From: Comamonas sp. GB3 AK4-5 | GTDB taxonomy: Bacteria > Pseudomonadota > Gammaproteobacteria > Burkholderiales > Burkholderiaceae_C | Length of the DNA stretch: 64,000 nucleotides | Direction of reading: 5' to 3' | NCBI RefSeq assembly: GCF_041320665.1 | Contig: NZ_CP166730.1 | Span: forward strand, 4,030,001 to 4,094,000 | Shown: positions 36,422 to 45,170 of the stretch, piece by piece | Layout of the letters: each line of letters starts with the position of its first letter | Position numbering within the stretch: the first letter of the stretch is position 1 | The notes under the pieces: generated by a model | What the model saw: only the letters and a program-made list of their open reading frames with translations | Databases searched by the model: none | What the model was told of the DNA's origin: nothing | Program-made: the position numbers and the translations under genes

Positions 36422-37123
36422 TCAGGCCTCCGCCCCCATATACACATGGTCGAAGAATGCACGCTCCAGCGCCACGGCGCGGGAGAAGAATCCCGCCGCC
36501 TCGGCCCTGGCTGCGGCATCCAGCTGCGGGCCCACGCGGTCCAGCTCGCTGCGCAGCCAGCCCACAAAGTCGCGGAAGAAATCATTGGCGTGCAGCGTGA
36601 TCCACTCCGCATGCTCAAAGCGCGCCGGCAAGGGCTGCTGTTTCTTGGCAGGCTGGTCGGCCCAGTCCAGGTACAGGCCTTCGGCCACGGCCAGCACGGC
36701 AATGCAGTTGGCGTAGGAAAGGCTTTGCGCGGCCTCGTGCATCAACTGCTGAAAAGCCTGGGTCTGGGGCGTAAGCACCGGCGTCAGGCGCTGGTCCTCG
36801 GGTACACCCAGGCGGTCGAAGCTGCGCAGGAAATAGGTGTTCTCATCGCTGCAGATCATGGCGGCAAAGCGGCTGAGGCGCACACGCGACGCGAACACAT
36901 CGGCACTGGCAATGGCCGCGCCCAGCAGGGCCACAAAGCGGTTGATGAACTGGTAGTCCTGCACCAGATAGTGACGCAGCACGGCGTCATCCAAGGTGCC
37001 GGCAAAAATCTCATCAACAAAGCGGTGCTGCACGCAGGCATCCCAGTCGGCGATGCTGGCTTGTCGCAGCTGTTCGGCAAAGCCTGGGGAAAGGGCCTGG
37101 TCGGCCGGGGTCGAAAAAGTCAT
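36422..37123 (-). CDS. tenA: TenA-family protein, TenA_E-like
   Basis: A 233-residue all-helical TenA/THI-4 protein, involved in salvage of thiamin pyrimidine breakdown products. It begins MTFSTPADQALSPGFAEQL; FVDEIFAGTLDDAVLRHYLVQD is the typical first half. In the segment aligned by eye with the catalytic Cys of TenA_C it has AVAEGLYLDWADQ, with Glu in that area, as in the TenA_E subclass. The start is placed at 37123 because upstream residues are not conserved. It is coupled to the HD gene downstream. Confidence 0.88.
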   Translation of the reverse strand: MTFSTPADQALSPGFAEQLRQASIADWDACVQHRFVDEIFAGTLDDAVLRHYLVQDYQFINRFVALLGAAIASADVFASRVRLSRFAAMICSDENTYFLRSFDRLGVPEDQRLTPVLTPQTQAFQQLMHEAAQSLSYANCIAVLAVAEGLYLDWADQPAKKQQPLPARFEHAEWITLHANDFFRDFVGWLRSELDRVGPQLDAAARAEAAGFFSRAVALERAFFDHVYMGAEA

Positions 37124-37218
37124 GGCAATGCGGGAAAAAACCTGGAGATCAGCGAGCATAGCAAGCGGCCATGCATGCGTTCGCCCTGCAGCGCCTCTAT
37201 TCCTATGCGGCCTCTTGT

Positions 37219-37548
37219 TCAATCCACGATGAACAGCTTGGCCCCCACGGGCGTAGACGAGCGATGTGGCTCGGCGTTGTCGGCCACCTGATAGCTCATG
37301 CCCGGGTGCAGCACAAAGCGGCGACCATCTTCCAGCTCGGTATGCAGCTCACCCTCCAGGCACAGCAAGATATGGCCTTTCACACACCAGTGATCGGCCA
37401 GATAGCCTGGCGTGTACTCCACCATGCGCACGCGCACGGCGCCAAACTGGCGCGTACGCCAAAGCGCGCACCCGGTCTCGCCCGGGTGCTCGGTACTGGG
37501 CACATCCGACCAGTCGGTGGTGCCAAAAGGAATCTGATGGAGTTGCAT
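37219..37548 (-). CDS. DHCW-motif cupin-fold protein
   Basis: A 109-residue small cupin: MVEYTPGYLADHWCVKGHIL and LCLEGELHTELEDGRRF form the double-stranded beta-helix with His ligands, and HPGMSYQVADN is the second cupin motif. The family is uncharacterised. It is a stand-alone gene 95 bp upstream of tenA on the same strand. Confidence 0.85.
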   Translation of the reverse strand: MQLHQIPFGTTDWSDVPSTEHPGETGCALWRTRQFGAVRVRMVEYTPGYLADHWCVKGHILLCLEGELHTELEDGRRFVLHPGMSYQVADNAEPHRSSTPVGAKLFIVD

Positions 37549-37591
37549 GGTTGCGATTCAGGAATGTGAAAAAGCAGCGGACAAGCTGCAC

Positions 37592-38062
37592 TCAGTGCGT
37601 CAGCGGGGCCTTGACGGCACCGCGCTGCGGCACTTCGCCGCAGGCAAAGTCATAGTCCTCGGACCAGACGAGATCGGCCCAGTTCCAGTTGGCGCTGGCC
37701 TGCTCCAGGCTCAGCACATGCACACCGGACAGCTCATGCACACGCTCCCGCAACCAGGTGATCTGGTCGCTGCGCACAAAAACCAGGGTGTGAATGCTCC
37801 AGCTGGCATCGGTCACGCCCAGGCCTTGCAGTTGCAGCAGCAGCGGGGCATACCATTTGGCCACGCGCTCGTTGAGCTTGTTGACCAGGCCCAGCGGAAA
37901 GCCCGAGGCAGACACTTCCACCACATAAAGCTGGCGCTTGCTGGGCCGCAGCGCCACAAAGGCCGGGGCCTGCCAGCCGGCCGCCACATCGTAGTGGTGG
38001 GCCACAAAGGTTTCTCCGTTGGCGGTGAGCAGCTGCATCACGGCTTCTTCATGTCGGTCCAT
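37592..38062 (-). CDS. Hypothetical protein
   Basis: 156 residues with no domain I can name. It has an alternating beta/alpha pattern (VAHHYDVAAGWQAPAFVALR, RQLYVVEVSASGFPLGLVNK, HTLVFVRSDQITWLRERVHE), is rich in Trp, and shows no signal peptide or membrane segment. The even amino-acid composition, sensible ATG and lack of overlap support a real gene. It lies 43 bp upstream of the cupin gene on the same strand. Confidence 0.65.
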   Translation of the reverse strand: MDRHEEAVMQLLTANGETFVAHHYDVAAGWQAPAFVALRPSKRQLYVVEVSASGFPLGLVNKLNERVAKWYAPLLLQLQGLGVTDASWSIHTLVFVRSDQITWLRERVHELSGVHVLSLEQASANWNWADLVWSEDYDFACGEVPQRGAVKAPLTH

Positions 38063-38237
38063 GGTGTGGGTCTTGCAAATTCAGCAGCCCACAACCTTAG
38101 CCGTTTTTGCACCGTGGCTGCGGCTTCCCACACCCGCCATGTCGTAACCAAGGGTGTGAAAAACGAGGGGGCAGCACACTACCCCATAGGGATAGCTTGC
38201 ATCTCATGCTGCCTCAAACCAGCCGCAGTCACCAAAA

Positions 38238-38361
38238 ACTGGCGCTCCCACACCAGGGCACCGCGCAAGGGCCGCCTTGTCTCCCCGGTAGGCGCCAGTG
38301 CCGCCACCCTCCCGAGCGTAGCGAAAGAGAGGGGGAAGAGGCGCAGCGGCTCAGGGGGTGT
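38238..38361. repeat. C/G-run repeat abutting the 3' end of the phosphofructokinase gene
   Basis: Contains GCGCAAGGGCCGCC, CACCCTCCCGAGCG, AGAGAGGGGGAAGAGGCGCA and ends GCTCAGGGGGTGT directly before the stop codon of the minus-strand phosphofructokinase gene. It matches the layout of 24530-24653. The remaining part of the 299-bp gap (38063-38237) contains no gene I can see. Confidence 0.65.
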
Positions 38362-39420
38362 TTATCCCCCCTCGCCCAGGCTGATACCGATATCGCGCGC
38401 CATCACCAGCAAGCCATGCTGCAGCGGTACCTTGCGCTGGGTGTTGGCCACCTCGGAAATCGCCACGCTGCCGATGACACCGCGCTCCAGCGTGACCATG
38501 CGGCCATAGCTGCCTTGCAGCACCAGTTGGGCCGCGTGGTGGCCAAACTGCGTGGCCAGTACGCGGTCAAAGGGCGTGGGGTCGCCGCCGCGCTGCACAT
38601 GGCCCAGCACCGTGGTGCGCACCTCGCTCTTGAGGTGGGGCTGCAGGCGCTCGCGCAGCACATGGCCCACGCCACCCAGGCGCACGGGGTCGGGGCTGTA
38701 TTCGATGCGCTCGCGCACCGTCAGGCTGCTGCCTTTTTCCTTGGCGCCTTCGCCTATGCAGATGATGGTGTAGCGCTGGCGCTGCTCACGTTCCTGGCAG
38801 ACCTGGACGATGGTCTGCAGGTCATAGTCGATCTCGGGCAGCAGGATGATGTCGGCCGCGCCGGCAATGCCGGACTCCAGCGCCAGCCAGCCGGCGTGCC
38901 GGCCCATGGTTTCGACAATCATCACCCGATGGTGGCTGTTGGCCGTGCTTTCGATGCGACGCAGGCTTTCTGTCACCGTGGATACGGCCGTATCAAAGCC
39001 AAAGCTGCGCTCGCAGTGGGCGATGTCGTTGTCAATGGTCTTGGGCACGCCCACGCACTGCAGGCCCACCTGGGCCAGGCCATGGGCCAGGCTCATGGTG
39101 CCGTCGCCACCAATGGCCACCACCACATCCAGACCCAGGGTTTTCACATTGCGGCCCACCTGCTCCAGCGTGGCGGCATCGCGCAGCGGGTTGGCACTGT
39201 TGCTGGTGCCCAGCACCGTGCCGCCCATGTGCAAAATGCCCGAAACCTCGTCCCAGTGCAGCGGCTTGACGCGGGGCTGGGCCTCCATCAGGCCTTCAAA
39301 GCCATCGGCAATGCCCAGCACCTCGCACTGGCCATGGTTGATCAGGGATTTGGTGACCGCACGGATCACCGCGTTCAGGCCCGGGCAATCGCCACCGCCG
39401 GTCAACACACCAACGCGCAT
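38362..39420 (-). CDS. 6-phosphofructokinase family
   Basis: 352 residues of the group A phosphofructokinase family, phosphorylating fructose 6-phosphate. The opening MRVGVLTGGGDCPGLNAV is typical. The phosphoryl-donor motif is GGDG (104-107), as in ATP enzymes, while the next donor-site motif PKTIDND has Lys127, as in PPi enzymes. This Gly/Lys combination usually indicates ATP use; experiment is needed to be sure. PKTIDND and MGRHAGWLAL supply substrate ligands. The start is the Met at 39420; twelve more codons upstream are unconserved. Confidence 0.92.
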   Translation of the reverse strand: MRVGVLTGGGDCPGLNAVIRAVTKSLINHGQCEVLGIADGFEGLMEAQPRVKPLHWDEVSGILHMGGTVLGTSNSANPLRDAATLEQVGRNVKTLGLDVVVAIGGDGTMSLAHGLAQVGLQCVGVPKTIDNDIAHCERSFGFDTAVSTVTESLRRIESTANSHHRVMIVETMGRHAGWLALESGIAGAADIILLPEIDYDLQTIVQVCQEREQRQRYTIICIGEGAKEKGSSLTVRERIEYSPDPVRLGGVGHVLRERLQPHLKSEVRTTVLGHVQRGGDPTPFDRVLATQFGHHAAQLVLQGSYGRMVTLERGVIGSVAISEVANTQRKVPLQHGLLVMARDIGISLGEGG

Positions 39421-39549
39421 GGTAGTTCTCCTTGTTCTGCCAACCCGGCTGCACAAGGCATGCCGGGCAAAGCCGGAATCATCCCATGCCTGCCCCCGTA
39501 TCGGCTGCGCTCACCGACAAAAAACCAGGTCTTCTCTTCGCCCTTCATT

Positions 39550-41340
39550 TCAAGGGCGAACGGCCTCCGCCACGGTATGCACCTGCACCCGGTGCTGGCC
39601 CGGCTGCAACTGCCACTGCGTGCGGTGAAAGGCGCGCACGCTGTCGCGGTGGGCCACTGACACCAGGGCGCCGCCACGCTGCGCCACCAGTTCACGCAGG
39701 CGCTGGTAGAGCAGGGCTTCGGCGGGCCCGTCCAGGGCGCTGGTGCCCTCGTCCACCCACACCCAGGCCGGCCGCTTCAGAAACACCCGCGCCAGCGCCA
39801 GGCGCTGCTGCTCACCGCCTGAAAGCACTGCATTCCAGGCAGACTGGCGGTCCAGCTCCGCTGCCAAGCCGGGCAGTTCGGCATCACGCAAGGCCTGCTG
39901 CAGCTGGGTATCGGTATAGCGCTCCACAGCTTCGGGATAGGCCAGTGCCGCACGCAAGCTGCCTTCCGGCAGATAGGGCCGCTGAGGCACAAACATGGCG
40001 TCCTGCGGGCGCGCCACCTGCCCCTTGGCATAGGGCCAGATGCCCGCCAGACTGCGCAGCAGGGTGGATTTACCTCCGCCCGAGGGGCCGCTGACCAGCA
40101 CGCTATCGCCGGGCTGCACCCGCAAATCGGACTGCTGCAGCAGCAGCTGGCCTTGTGGCAGGCGCACCTCCAGCGCCTGGGCATGGACGGCGGGGGCATC
40201 CTGCAGCTGCACACCGCCTTGCTCGGCCTGGGCCTGCAAGCTGCGGTCAAAACGGTCCAACCGCTCCGTGGTGGCTCGCCAGGCCGCAATATCGGGGTAG
40301 TTGTTGACGATCCAGCTCAGCGCGTCCTGCACCTGGTTGAAGGCCGAGGCAATCTGCATCAGCTGGCCCAGTTGTATGGCGCCGCTGAAAAAACGCGGTG
40401 CGGCAATCAAAAACGGAAACACCACCGCCGCCTGGCCAAAGAAATTGGTGAACCACACCAACCGTTTTTGGGTCTTGAGCAGTTGCAAATAATTGGCCAG
40501 TGCATCCGAAAACCGCAGCGTCAGCTGGCTGCCCTCCACGCGCTCACCGCCATCCAGGGCAATGGCCTCGGCATGCTCGCGCACCCGGATCATGTGGTGG
40601 CGGAAATTGGCTTCCAGCAATTGCTGGCGCTTGTTCAAGCCGACCTGGGACTTGCCTATGCAAAAGGTGATGGCACTGCCCGCCAGGCAATACAGCACGG
40701 CCATCCACACCATGAACCCCGGAATCTGTAGCACACCGCCGCCCAGCAACTGCGGCAGGCCCAGGTCCATGGCCGCGCTCAGCCCCCACAAAATGCCCAC
40801 AAAGCTGGCAAAGGTCACGCAGGCATTGAGCAGCCCCATGGCCAGCGTGACGGTGTAGCTGGTGAACAGGTTCAGGTCTTCCTGTATGCGCTGGTCCGGG
40901 TTGTCCGGCACCTGGCCGCCGGCCGCATCCAGGCCATAGCGCCCCAGCTCCAACCGGTAGAACGCCTGGTGGACCAGCCAACGCTGCAGCAAATGCCCCG
41001 TCAACCAGCGCCGCCAGTTCAGCTGCAGCAACTGGGTCAGATAGAACTTGTAGACCGCAATCACGATATAGACCAGGGCCAGCCACAGAAAGCGCCACAG
41101 CTGCTGCCAGAACACCGCACTTTGCTTGTTTTGCAGCGCGTCGTAGAACACCCGGTTCCATTCATTGATCTGCACCAGCATGAACACGGCGGCCAGATTC
41201 AGCAGCACGATGGCCGCCAGCAGCCCCCAGGCCTTGGTCTTTTCTTCCGACACAAAATACGGCCGGGTCAGCCCCCATGCGTCTTTGAGCAATGCCAGCT
41301 TCTGGCGTCCCTGCGGCGATGGAGGGCGGGTGGTGTGCAT
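39550..41340 (-). CDS. ABC transporter, fused permease/ATPase of the SbmA/BacA-YddA type
   Basis: A 596-residue half-transporter. The N-terminal membrane domain (about 20-330) has the family signature VPDNPDQRIQEDLNLFT typical of SbmA/BacA-like and YddA proteins. The C-terminal ATPase has Walker A GPSGGGKST, signature LSGGEQQR and Walker B VWVDEGTSALD. Homologues move peptides, B12-like or very-long-chain lipid substrates; the substrate here is unknown. Start ATG 41340. It is divergent from the MocR regulator across 219 bp. Confidence 0.92.
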   Translation of the reverse strand: MHTTRPPSPQGRQKLALLKDAWGLTRPYFVSEEKTKAWGLLAAIVLLNLAAVFMLVQINEWNRVFYDALQNKQSAVFWQQLWRFLWLALVYIVIAVYKFYLTQLLQLNWRRWLTGHLLQRWLVHQAFYRLELGRYGLDAAGGQVPDNPDQRIQEDLNLFTSYTVTLAMGLLNACVTFASFVGILWGLSAAMDLGLPQLLGGGVLQIPGFMVWMAVLYCLAGSAITFCIGKSQVGLNKRQQLLEANFRHHMIRVREHAEAIALDGGERVEGSQLTLRFSDALANYLQLLKTQKRLVWFTNFFGQAAVVFPFLIAAPRFFSGAIQLGQLMQIASAFNQVQDALSWIVNNYPDIAAWRATTERLDRFDRSLQAQAEQGGVQLQDAPAVHAQALEVRLPQGQLLLQQSDLRVQPGDSVLVSGPSGGGKSTLLRSLAGIWPYAKGQVARPQDAMFVPQRPYLPEGSLRAALAYPEAVERYTDTQLQQALRDAELPGLAAELDRQSAWNAVLSGGEQQRLALARVFLKRPAWVWVDEGTSALDGPAEALLYQRLRELVAQRGGALVSVAHRDSVRAFHRTQWQLQPGQHRVQVHTVAEAVRP

Positions 41341-41559
41341 AAGACCTCGCTAAAGCGTTGAAGTGCACAAGCTAAGCCCCGCGACTGAAGCCTGGCTTAA
41401 AAGATCACGCCGCACAGGCGTGGATCTACGCCTGGCATCTCCCAAAAAATCGCCCTCGCTTGATCTCCATACAATTTGCATTGCAAACACTATTGCTGGT
41501 CTATTGCCTGAGTCCCATACTCACCGGCAACCATGCACAAGCAAAACACCAAGGAAAAC

Positions 41560-42945
41560 ATGCAAACGTCAGAGCCAGACTGGGTCGTTCCGCTGCGCAC
41601 AGGCAACGGGCCACGCTATCTGCAGATCGTGCGCATGATTGAAAACGCCGTGGAGACCGGCAACCTGCAGCCCGGTGACCAAATCCCTACGCAGCGCGCC
41701 CTGGCCCAACGGCTGGAGGTGGACCTGACCACGGTCACCCGCGCCTACGCCAGAGCCAGGGAACAAGGCCTGGTCAGCGCCACCACGGGGCGTGGCTCTT
41801 TCATCGCCACCCAGCCCCTGCACGCAGAAAGCAGCTTCACCGATCTGGGCATGAATGTGCCGCCCACGCCCAGTTGGCTGCACACCAGCCTGAACCAGGG
41901 CATCGAACAGCTGCTGCGCGCGCAGGGCATGCGCAACCTGAGCCTGTATGAACCTGCGGCCTTGCAAGCGCAGCTGCTCCAGGCCGGGCGCCAGTGGCTG
42001 GAGCCGGCCTTGCCCCAGTTGGTGCAGCGCCAGCCCCTGCTGCTGGCCGCCGGCACGCAAACCGCTTTGTGCGCCATTTTGCTGAGCCGCTGCCAGCGTG
42101 GCGAAGCCGTGCTGTGCGACAGCCTGACCTACCCCGGTTTTATGCTGGCCGCACGCAGTCTGGGGCTGCGCCTTGTTCCCGTGGCCGGCGACGCGCAAGG
42201 CATGCGGCCCGATGCACTGGACGAGGCCCAACGTGCCAGCGGTGCGCGCCTGCTCTACCTCAATCCCACACTGCACAATCCCAGCACGCTGACCATGGAC
42301 GCCCGCCGGCGCCAGGAGATTGCCGCCCTGCTGGAGCAGCGCCAGCTCACATTGATTGAAGATGACCCCTACCGCAGCCTGCTGCCCGACGCCCCTCCGC
42401 CGCTGACCGAATACACGCAGGGGCGGCGCAGCTTCTACCTGGCCTCGCTGTCCAAATCCGTCTGGCCCGGCCTGCGCTGCAGCTTTGTGCTCGCACCCGA
42501 TCAAGCCTCGGCCGATGATGTGCAGGACTGTCTGCGTGCCACGGGCATGGGGGCTTCCCCCTTGCTCGCCGGCCTGGCTGCGCAATGGATTGCATCGGGT
42601 CAGGCCTTGCGCATTGCCCATGAAGTCCAGCGCGAAAGCCAGCTGCGCCAGGCACTCGCACGTGAGCTGCTGCCCAAGGAGGCCCAGGCGCACAGCCACG
42701 GCCTGCATGTCTGGCTACCCCTGCCCGCCCATTGGCCGCAGCAGGTTTTCAGCCATGCCCTGCAGGAACGGGGCGTGGGTGTGGCCACGGCCCAGGCTTT
42801 TGCCAGTGCAGCGCACAGCCCCGATGCCGTGCGCATTTCCCTGGGCGCCGCCGACAGCCTGGCCCAGCTGCGCCCGGCGCTGGAGCATATTGCTGCGCTG
42901 TGGAACGCAGGCCAGGCCAGGGGAAGCCGGCGGCCTGTGGTCTAG
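41560..42945 (+). CDS. MocR/PdxR-type GntR regulator with aminotransferase domain
   Basis: 461 residues: N-terminal GntR winged HTH (LQPGDQIPTQRALAQRLEVD; AYARAREQGLVSATTGRGSF) fused to a fold-type I aminotransferase-like domain. That domain keeps the PLP-binding residues NPTLHNPST, IEDDPYRSL and Lys in SLSKSVWPGLR. These proteins sense PLP-amino-acid adducts and control neighbouring genes, here probably the divergent ABC transporter. ATG 41560 follows AAGGAAAAC; an ATG nine codons upstream lacks a ribosome-binding site. Confidence 0.92.
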   Translation: MQTSEPDWVVPLRTGNGPRYLQIVRMIENAVETGNLQPGDQIPTQRALAQRLEVDLTTVTRAYARAREQGLVSATTGRGSFIATQPLHAESSFTDLGMNVPPTPSWLHTSLNQGIEQLLRAQGMRNLSLYEPAALQAQLLQAGRQWLEPALPQLVQRQPLLLAAGTQTALCAILLSRCQRGEAVLCDSLTYPGFMLAARSLGLRLVPVAGDAQGMRPDALDEAQRASGARLLYLNPTLHNPSTLTMDARRRQEIAALLEQRQLTLIEDDPYRSLLPDAPPPLTEYTQGRRSFYLASLSKSVWPGLRCSFVLAPDQASADDVQDCLRATGMGASPLLAGLAAQWIASGQALRIAHEVQRESQLRQALARELLPKEAQAHSHGLHVWLPLPAHWPQQVFSHALQERGVGVATAQAFASAAHSPDAVRISLGAADSLAQLRPALEHIAALWNAGQARGSRRPVV

Positions 42946-43026
42946 TGTCCTGAAGTAGAAGTTCGTTGAAAAAAATCACCCGAATATCTTCGCCATGCCG
43001 CGTTGCCTATCCTCGCCATAGCTAGG

Positions 43027-43104
43027 TGCAAGCTGCGTTCCATCGGCTCGAACTCATCCCGGTTGCACTCCAACATGCCTGCGTAGAGATCGTAAACACG
43101 TTCT
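43027..43104. repeat. 3'-terminal fragment of the ~268-bp element at the MCP stop codon
   Basis: TGCAAGCTGCGTTCCATCGG through GTAGAGATCGTAAACACGTTCT matches the last 78 bases of the elements at 24205 and 47933. Its outermost base is the last base of the TAA stop of the minus-strand chemoreceptor. The gap 42946-43026 before it holds no recognised feature. Confidence 0.8.
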
Positions 43105-44861
43105 TAAAAAGTCTCCCAATCGCCATCGCCCTTGCCTGCGGGCTCTGCAGACTCAGCCATGGCAACAGGGCGGCGCGGCGACGAAGCTGGAGCGGTTGCC
43201 GCAACCGGGCGAGACAGCGCTGGCGGCTTTGCCGCCTTCACGGGCTTGGCCGTGCGAACAGGGGCCATGGGCGCTGCCACACCGGGGCGGCTGAGCTGCT
43301 CATGCTCGGAGAGCCTGAACACGGCCACCGTTTCCACCAACGATTGGGCCTGGTTGTTCAAACTGCTGGCGGCCGCGGCCATTTCCTCCACCAGTGCGGC
43401 GTTTTGCTGGGTGGTCTGGTCCATCTGGGTCACGGCTTCGCCAATCTGGGTGACACCCGAGCTTTGCTCATGGCTGGCGGCGCTGATCTCTCCCATGATG
43501 TCGGTCACGCGGCGAATGGCCGTCACCACTTCGGTCATCGTGCTGCCGGCCTTGTCCACCAACTGGCTGCCCTGCCCCACGCGCTCGACACTGGTGTCGA
43601 TCAGCTGCTTGATCTCCTTGGCGGCATCGGCGCTGCGGCCCGCCAGCGCACGCACCTCACTGGCCACCACCGCAAAGCCCCGGCCTTGCTCACCGGCGCG
43701 GGCCGCTTCCACGGCGGCGTTCAAGGCCAGGATATTGGTCTGGAAGGCGATGCTGTCGATCACGCCAATGATGTCGGAGATTTTGTGGCTGCTTTCGTTG
43801 ATGCTCTTCATGGTTTCAACCACCTCGGCCACGATCTCGCCGCCCTGCGCCGCCACCGTGGACGCATTCACGGCCATCTGGTTGGCTTGGCGGGCGTTGT
43901 CCGCGTTTTGGCGCACCGTGGAACTCAGCTCCTCCATGGAGGCTGCGGTCTGCTCCAAAGCACTGGCCTGCTCCTCCGTGCGGCCTGAGAGGTCATGGTT
44001 GCCAGCGGCAATCTGGGTACTGGCAGAAGCCACCCCTTGCGCATTGGTGCGCACGGCAGCCACGGTCTGGAGCAGGCTTTGCTGCATGCGCTGCAATGCA
44101 CCCAGCAACTGCCCCATCTCATCCTTGGAGTCCAAGGTAATCCGGCCGCTGAGATCGCCTCCCGCCACGCGGTCGGCCACGGCAACGGCCTGCCCCAGCG
44201 GCGTGGTGATGGAGCGTGTGAGCACGATGGCAATCCCCGTACCCAGCGCCAGGGCGGTCAAAACCAGCACGCTCGCCAGGACGATGGCCTGCTGGTAGGT
44301 GCTGTTTGCAGCGGCCCGTGCCGCAGCAGCGCCGACGCGATTGAGTTCCACGCCATTGGAGATGAGGAGCGTGACCTCCGTAAAGGTCTTGGAGGATTCC
44401 CCCGAAGAGAGTGCGCGGGCCTCTGCAAAGCGGGCCTCTCCGGCCTCAGACAGCTCCAGCAGCCGCTTGTCGACTGCCAAATACGCGGCCCATGTGGCCT
44501 TGATTTTCTGGTTCAGCTGCTGCTCCTCGGTCGAGGAGACCAGCTTGTCATAGGCCTGCATGGCCGCGGCCATTTTGGCCACGGCCTCGTCATGCTGGGC
44601 CTGTTGCTCCCGCTTGCCTTCGGGCGTGGTTTCCAGCACCGCGCGCAAAGCGGTGCGGCGTACGACGTTGGCCTGCGCGAGCGTGTCGCCCAATGTCTGA
44701 ATGCTGGGCAGCCAGTTGTCCGCGATCTGCTCCGTGCCTTCGTAGATGCGGGAGGCCTGAAAATACGCCGCGGCCCCCATCAAGCACAGCAGCAGCAAGA
44801 TGATTGCAAAGCCCCCGCTCAGGCGCACGCCAATTTTGAAATTGCCAAGAATACCTGCCAT
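43104..44861 (-). CDS. Methyl-accepting chemotaxis protein with C-terminal DWETF
   Basis: A 585-residue Tar-like chemoreceptor. TM1 is at about 12-34, a four-helix periplasmic ligand domain of about 150 residues follows, then TM2 (about 190-212), HAMP ([22 protein letters not shown]), and a signalling domain with the conserved hairpin tip [38 protein letters not shown] (quoted in part). It ends in GDWETF after an Ala/Pro linker, the pentapeptide that tethers CheR/CheB in receptors such as Tar. A good ribosome-binding site (TGGAGG) precedes the ATG. The ligand is not predictable. Confidence 0.94.
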   Translation of the reverse strand: MAGILGNFKIGVRLSGGFAIILLLLCLMGAAAYFQASRIYEGTEQIADNWLPSIQTLGDTLAQANVVRRTALRAVLETTPEGKREQQAQHDEAVAKMAAAMQAYDKLVSSTEEQQLNQKIKATWAAYLAVDKRLLELSEAGEARFAEARALSSGESSKTFTEVTLLISNGVELNRVGAAAARAAANSTYQQAIVLASVLVLTALALGTGIAIVLTRSITTPLGQAVAVADRVAGGDLSGRITLDSKDEMGQLLGALQRMQQSLLQTVAAVRTNAQGVASASTQIAAGNHDLSGRTEEQASALEQTAASMEELSSTVRQNADNARQANQMAVNASTVAAQGGEIVAEVVETMKSINESSHKISDIIGVIDSIAFQTNILALNAAVEAARAGEQGRGFAVVASEVRALAGRSADAAKEIKQLIDTSVERVGQGSQLVDKAGSTMTEVVTAIRRVTDIMGEISAASHEQSSGVTQIGEAVTQMDQTTQQNAALVEEMAAAASSLNNQAQSLVETVAVFRLSEHEQLSRPGVAAPMAPVRTAKPVKAAKPPALSRPVAATAPASSPRRPVAMAESAEPAGKGDGDWETF

Positions 44862-45032
44862 TTTGAAAGCCTCCAGATGAAAAAATCTTCGGCATCGCGG
44901 GCAGAAAAAGGCCCGTGGGGCTTGGATTTTTTATATTTTTTGACATTTCAAATTTGGCCAGCACGCCTTTGAGGCAATGCGTTATCGCCGCCTGTCTATG
45001 GCCGTGCTGCAGATGGTGTTCACGGCCTCCGC

Positions 45033-45170
45033 TCAGGCCAGCATGCCCCCCAGGGCCATCAGCTTGCGCATCACCCAGGCAGCCAGGCCCAGCACGCTCA
45101 CGCTGGCGCACCAGATGGCGAGCAGCCAGCCCAGCTGACGCAGACCGGTGTGTGTGGATGGTTTGCTCAT
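45033..45170 (-). CDS. DUF2474 small subunit of cytochrome bd oxidase
   Basis: A 45-residue protein with one membrane helix (LGWLLAIWCASVSVLGLAAW) followed by a basic VMRKLM. Its ATG shares a base with the cydB stop. Small DUF2474 proteins follow CioAB-type bd oxidases and are thought to be accessory subunits analogous to CydX. It is too short for routine gene calling. No gene lies in the 171 bp between it and the chemoreceptor. Confidence 0.85.
   Translation of the reverse strand: MSKPSTHTGLRQLGWLLAIWCASVSVLGLAAWVMRKLMALGGMLA

Noticed and set aside
35114..37291. 725-codon plus-strand open frame
   Set aside because: Runs antisense through the secreted protein, HD and TenA genes and the repeat arm; no recognisable features, whereas the minus-strand genes are clear.
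38107..39660. 517-codon plus-strand open frame over the phosphofructokinase gene
   Set aside because: Antisense shadow of a clearly conserved gene, and its start lies in a repeat.
42946..43026. TGTCCTGAAGTAGAAGTTCG after the MocR stop as a possible insertion-sequence end
   Set aside because: No matching inverted partner or transposase nearby; similarity to known ends could not be confirmed.
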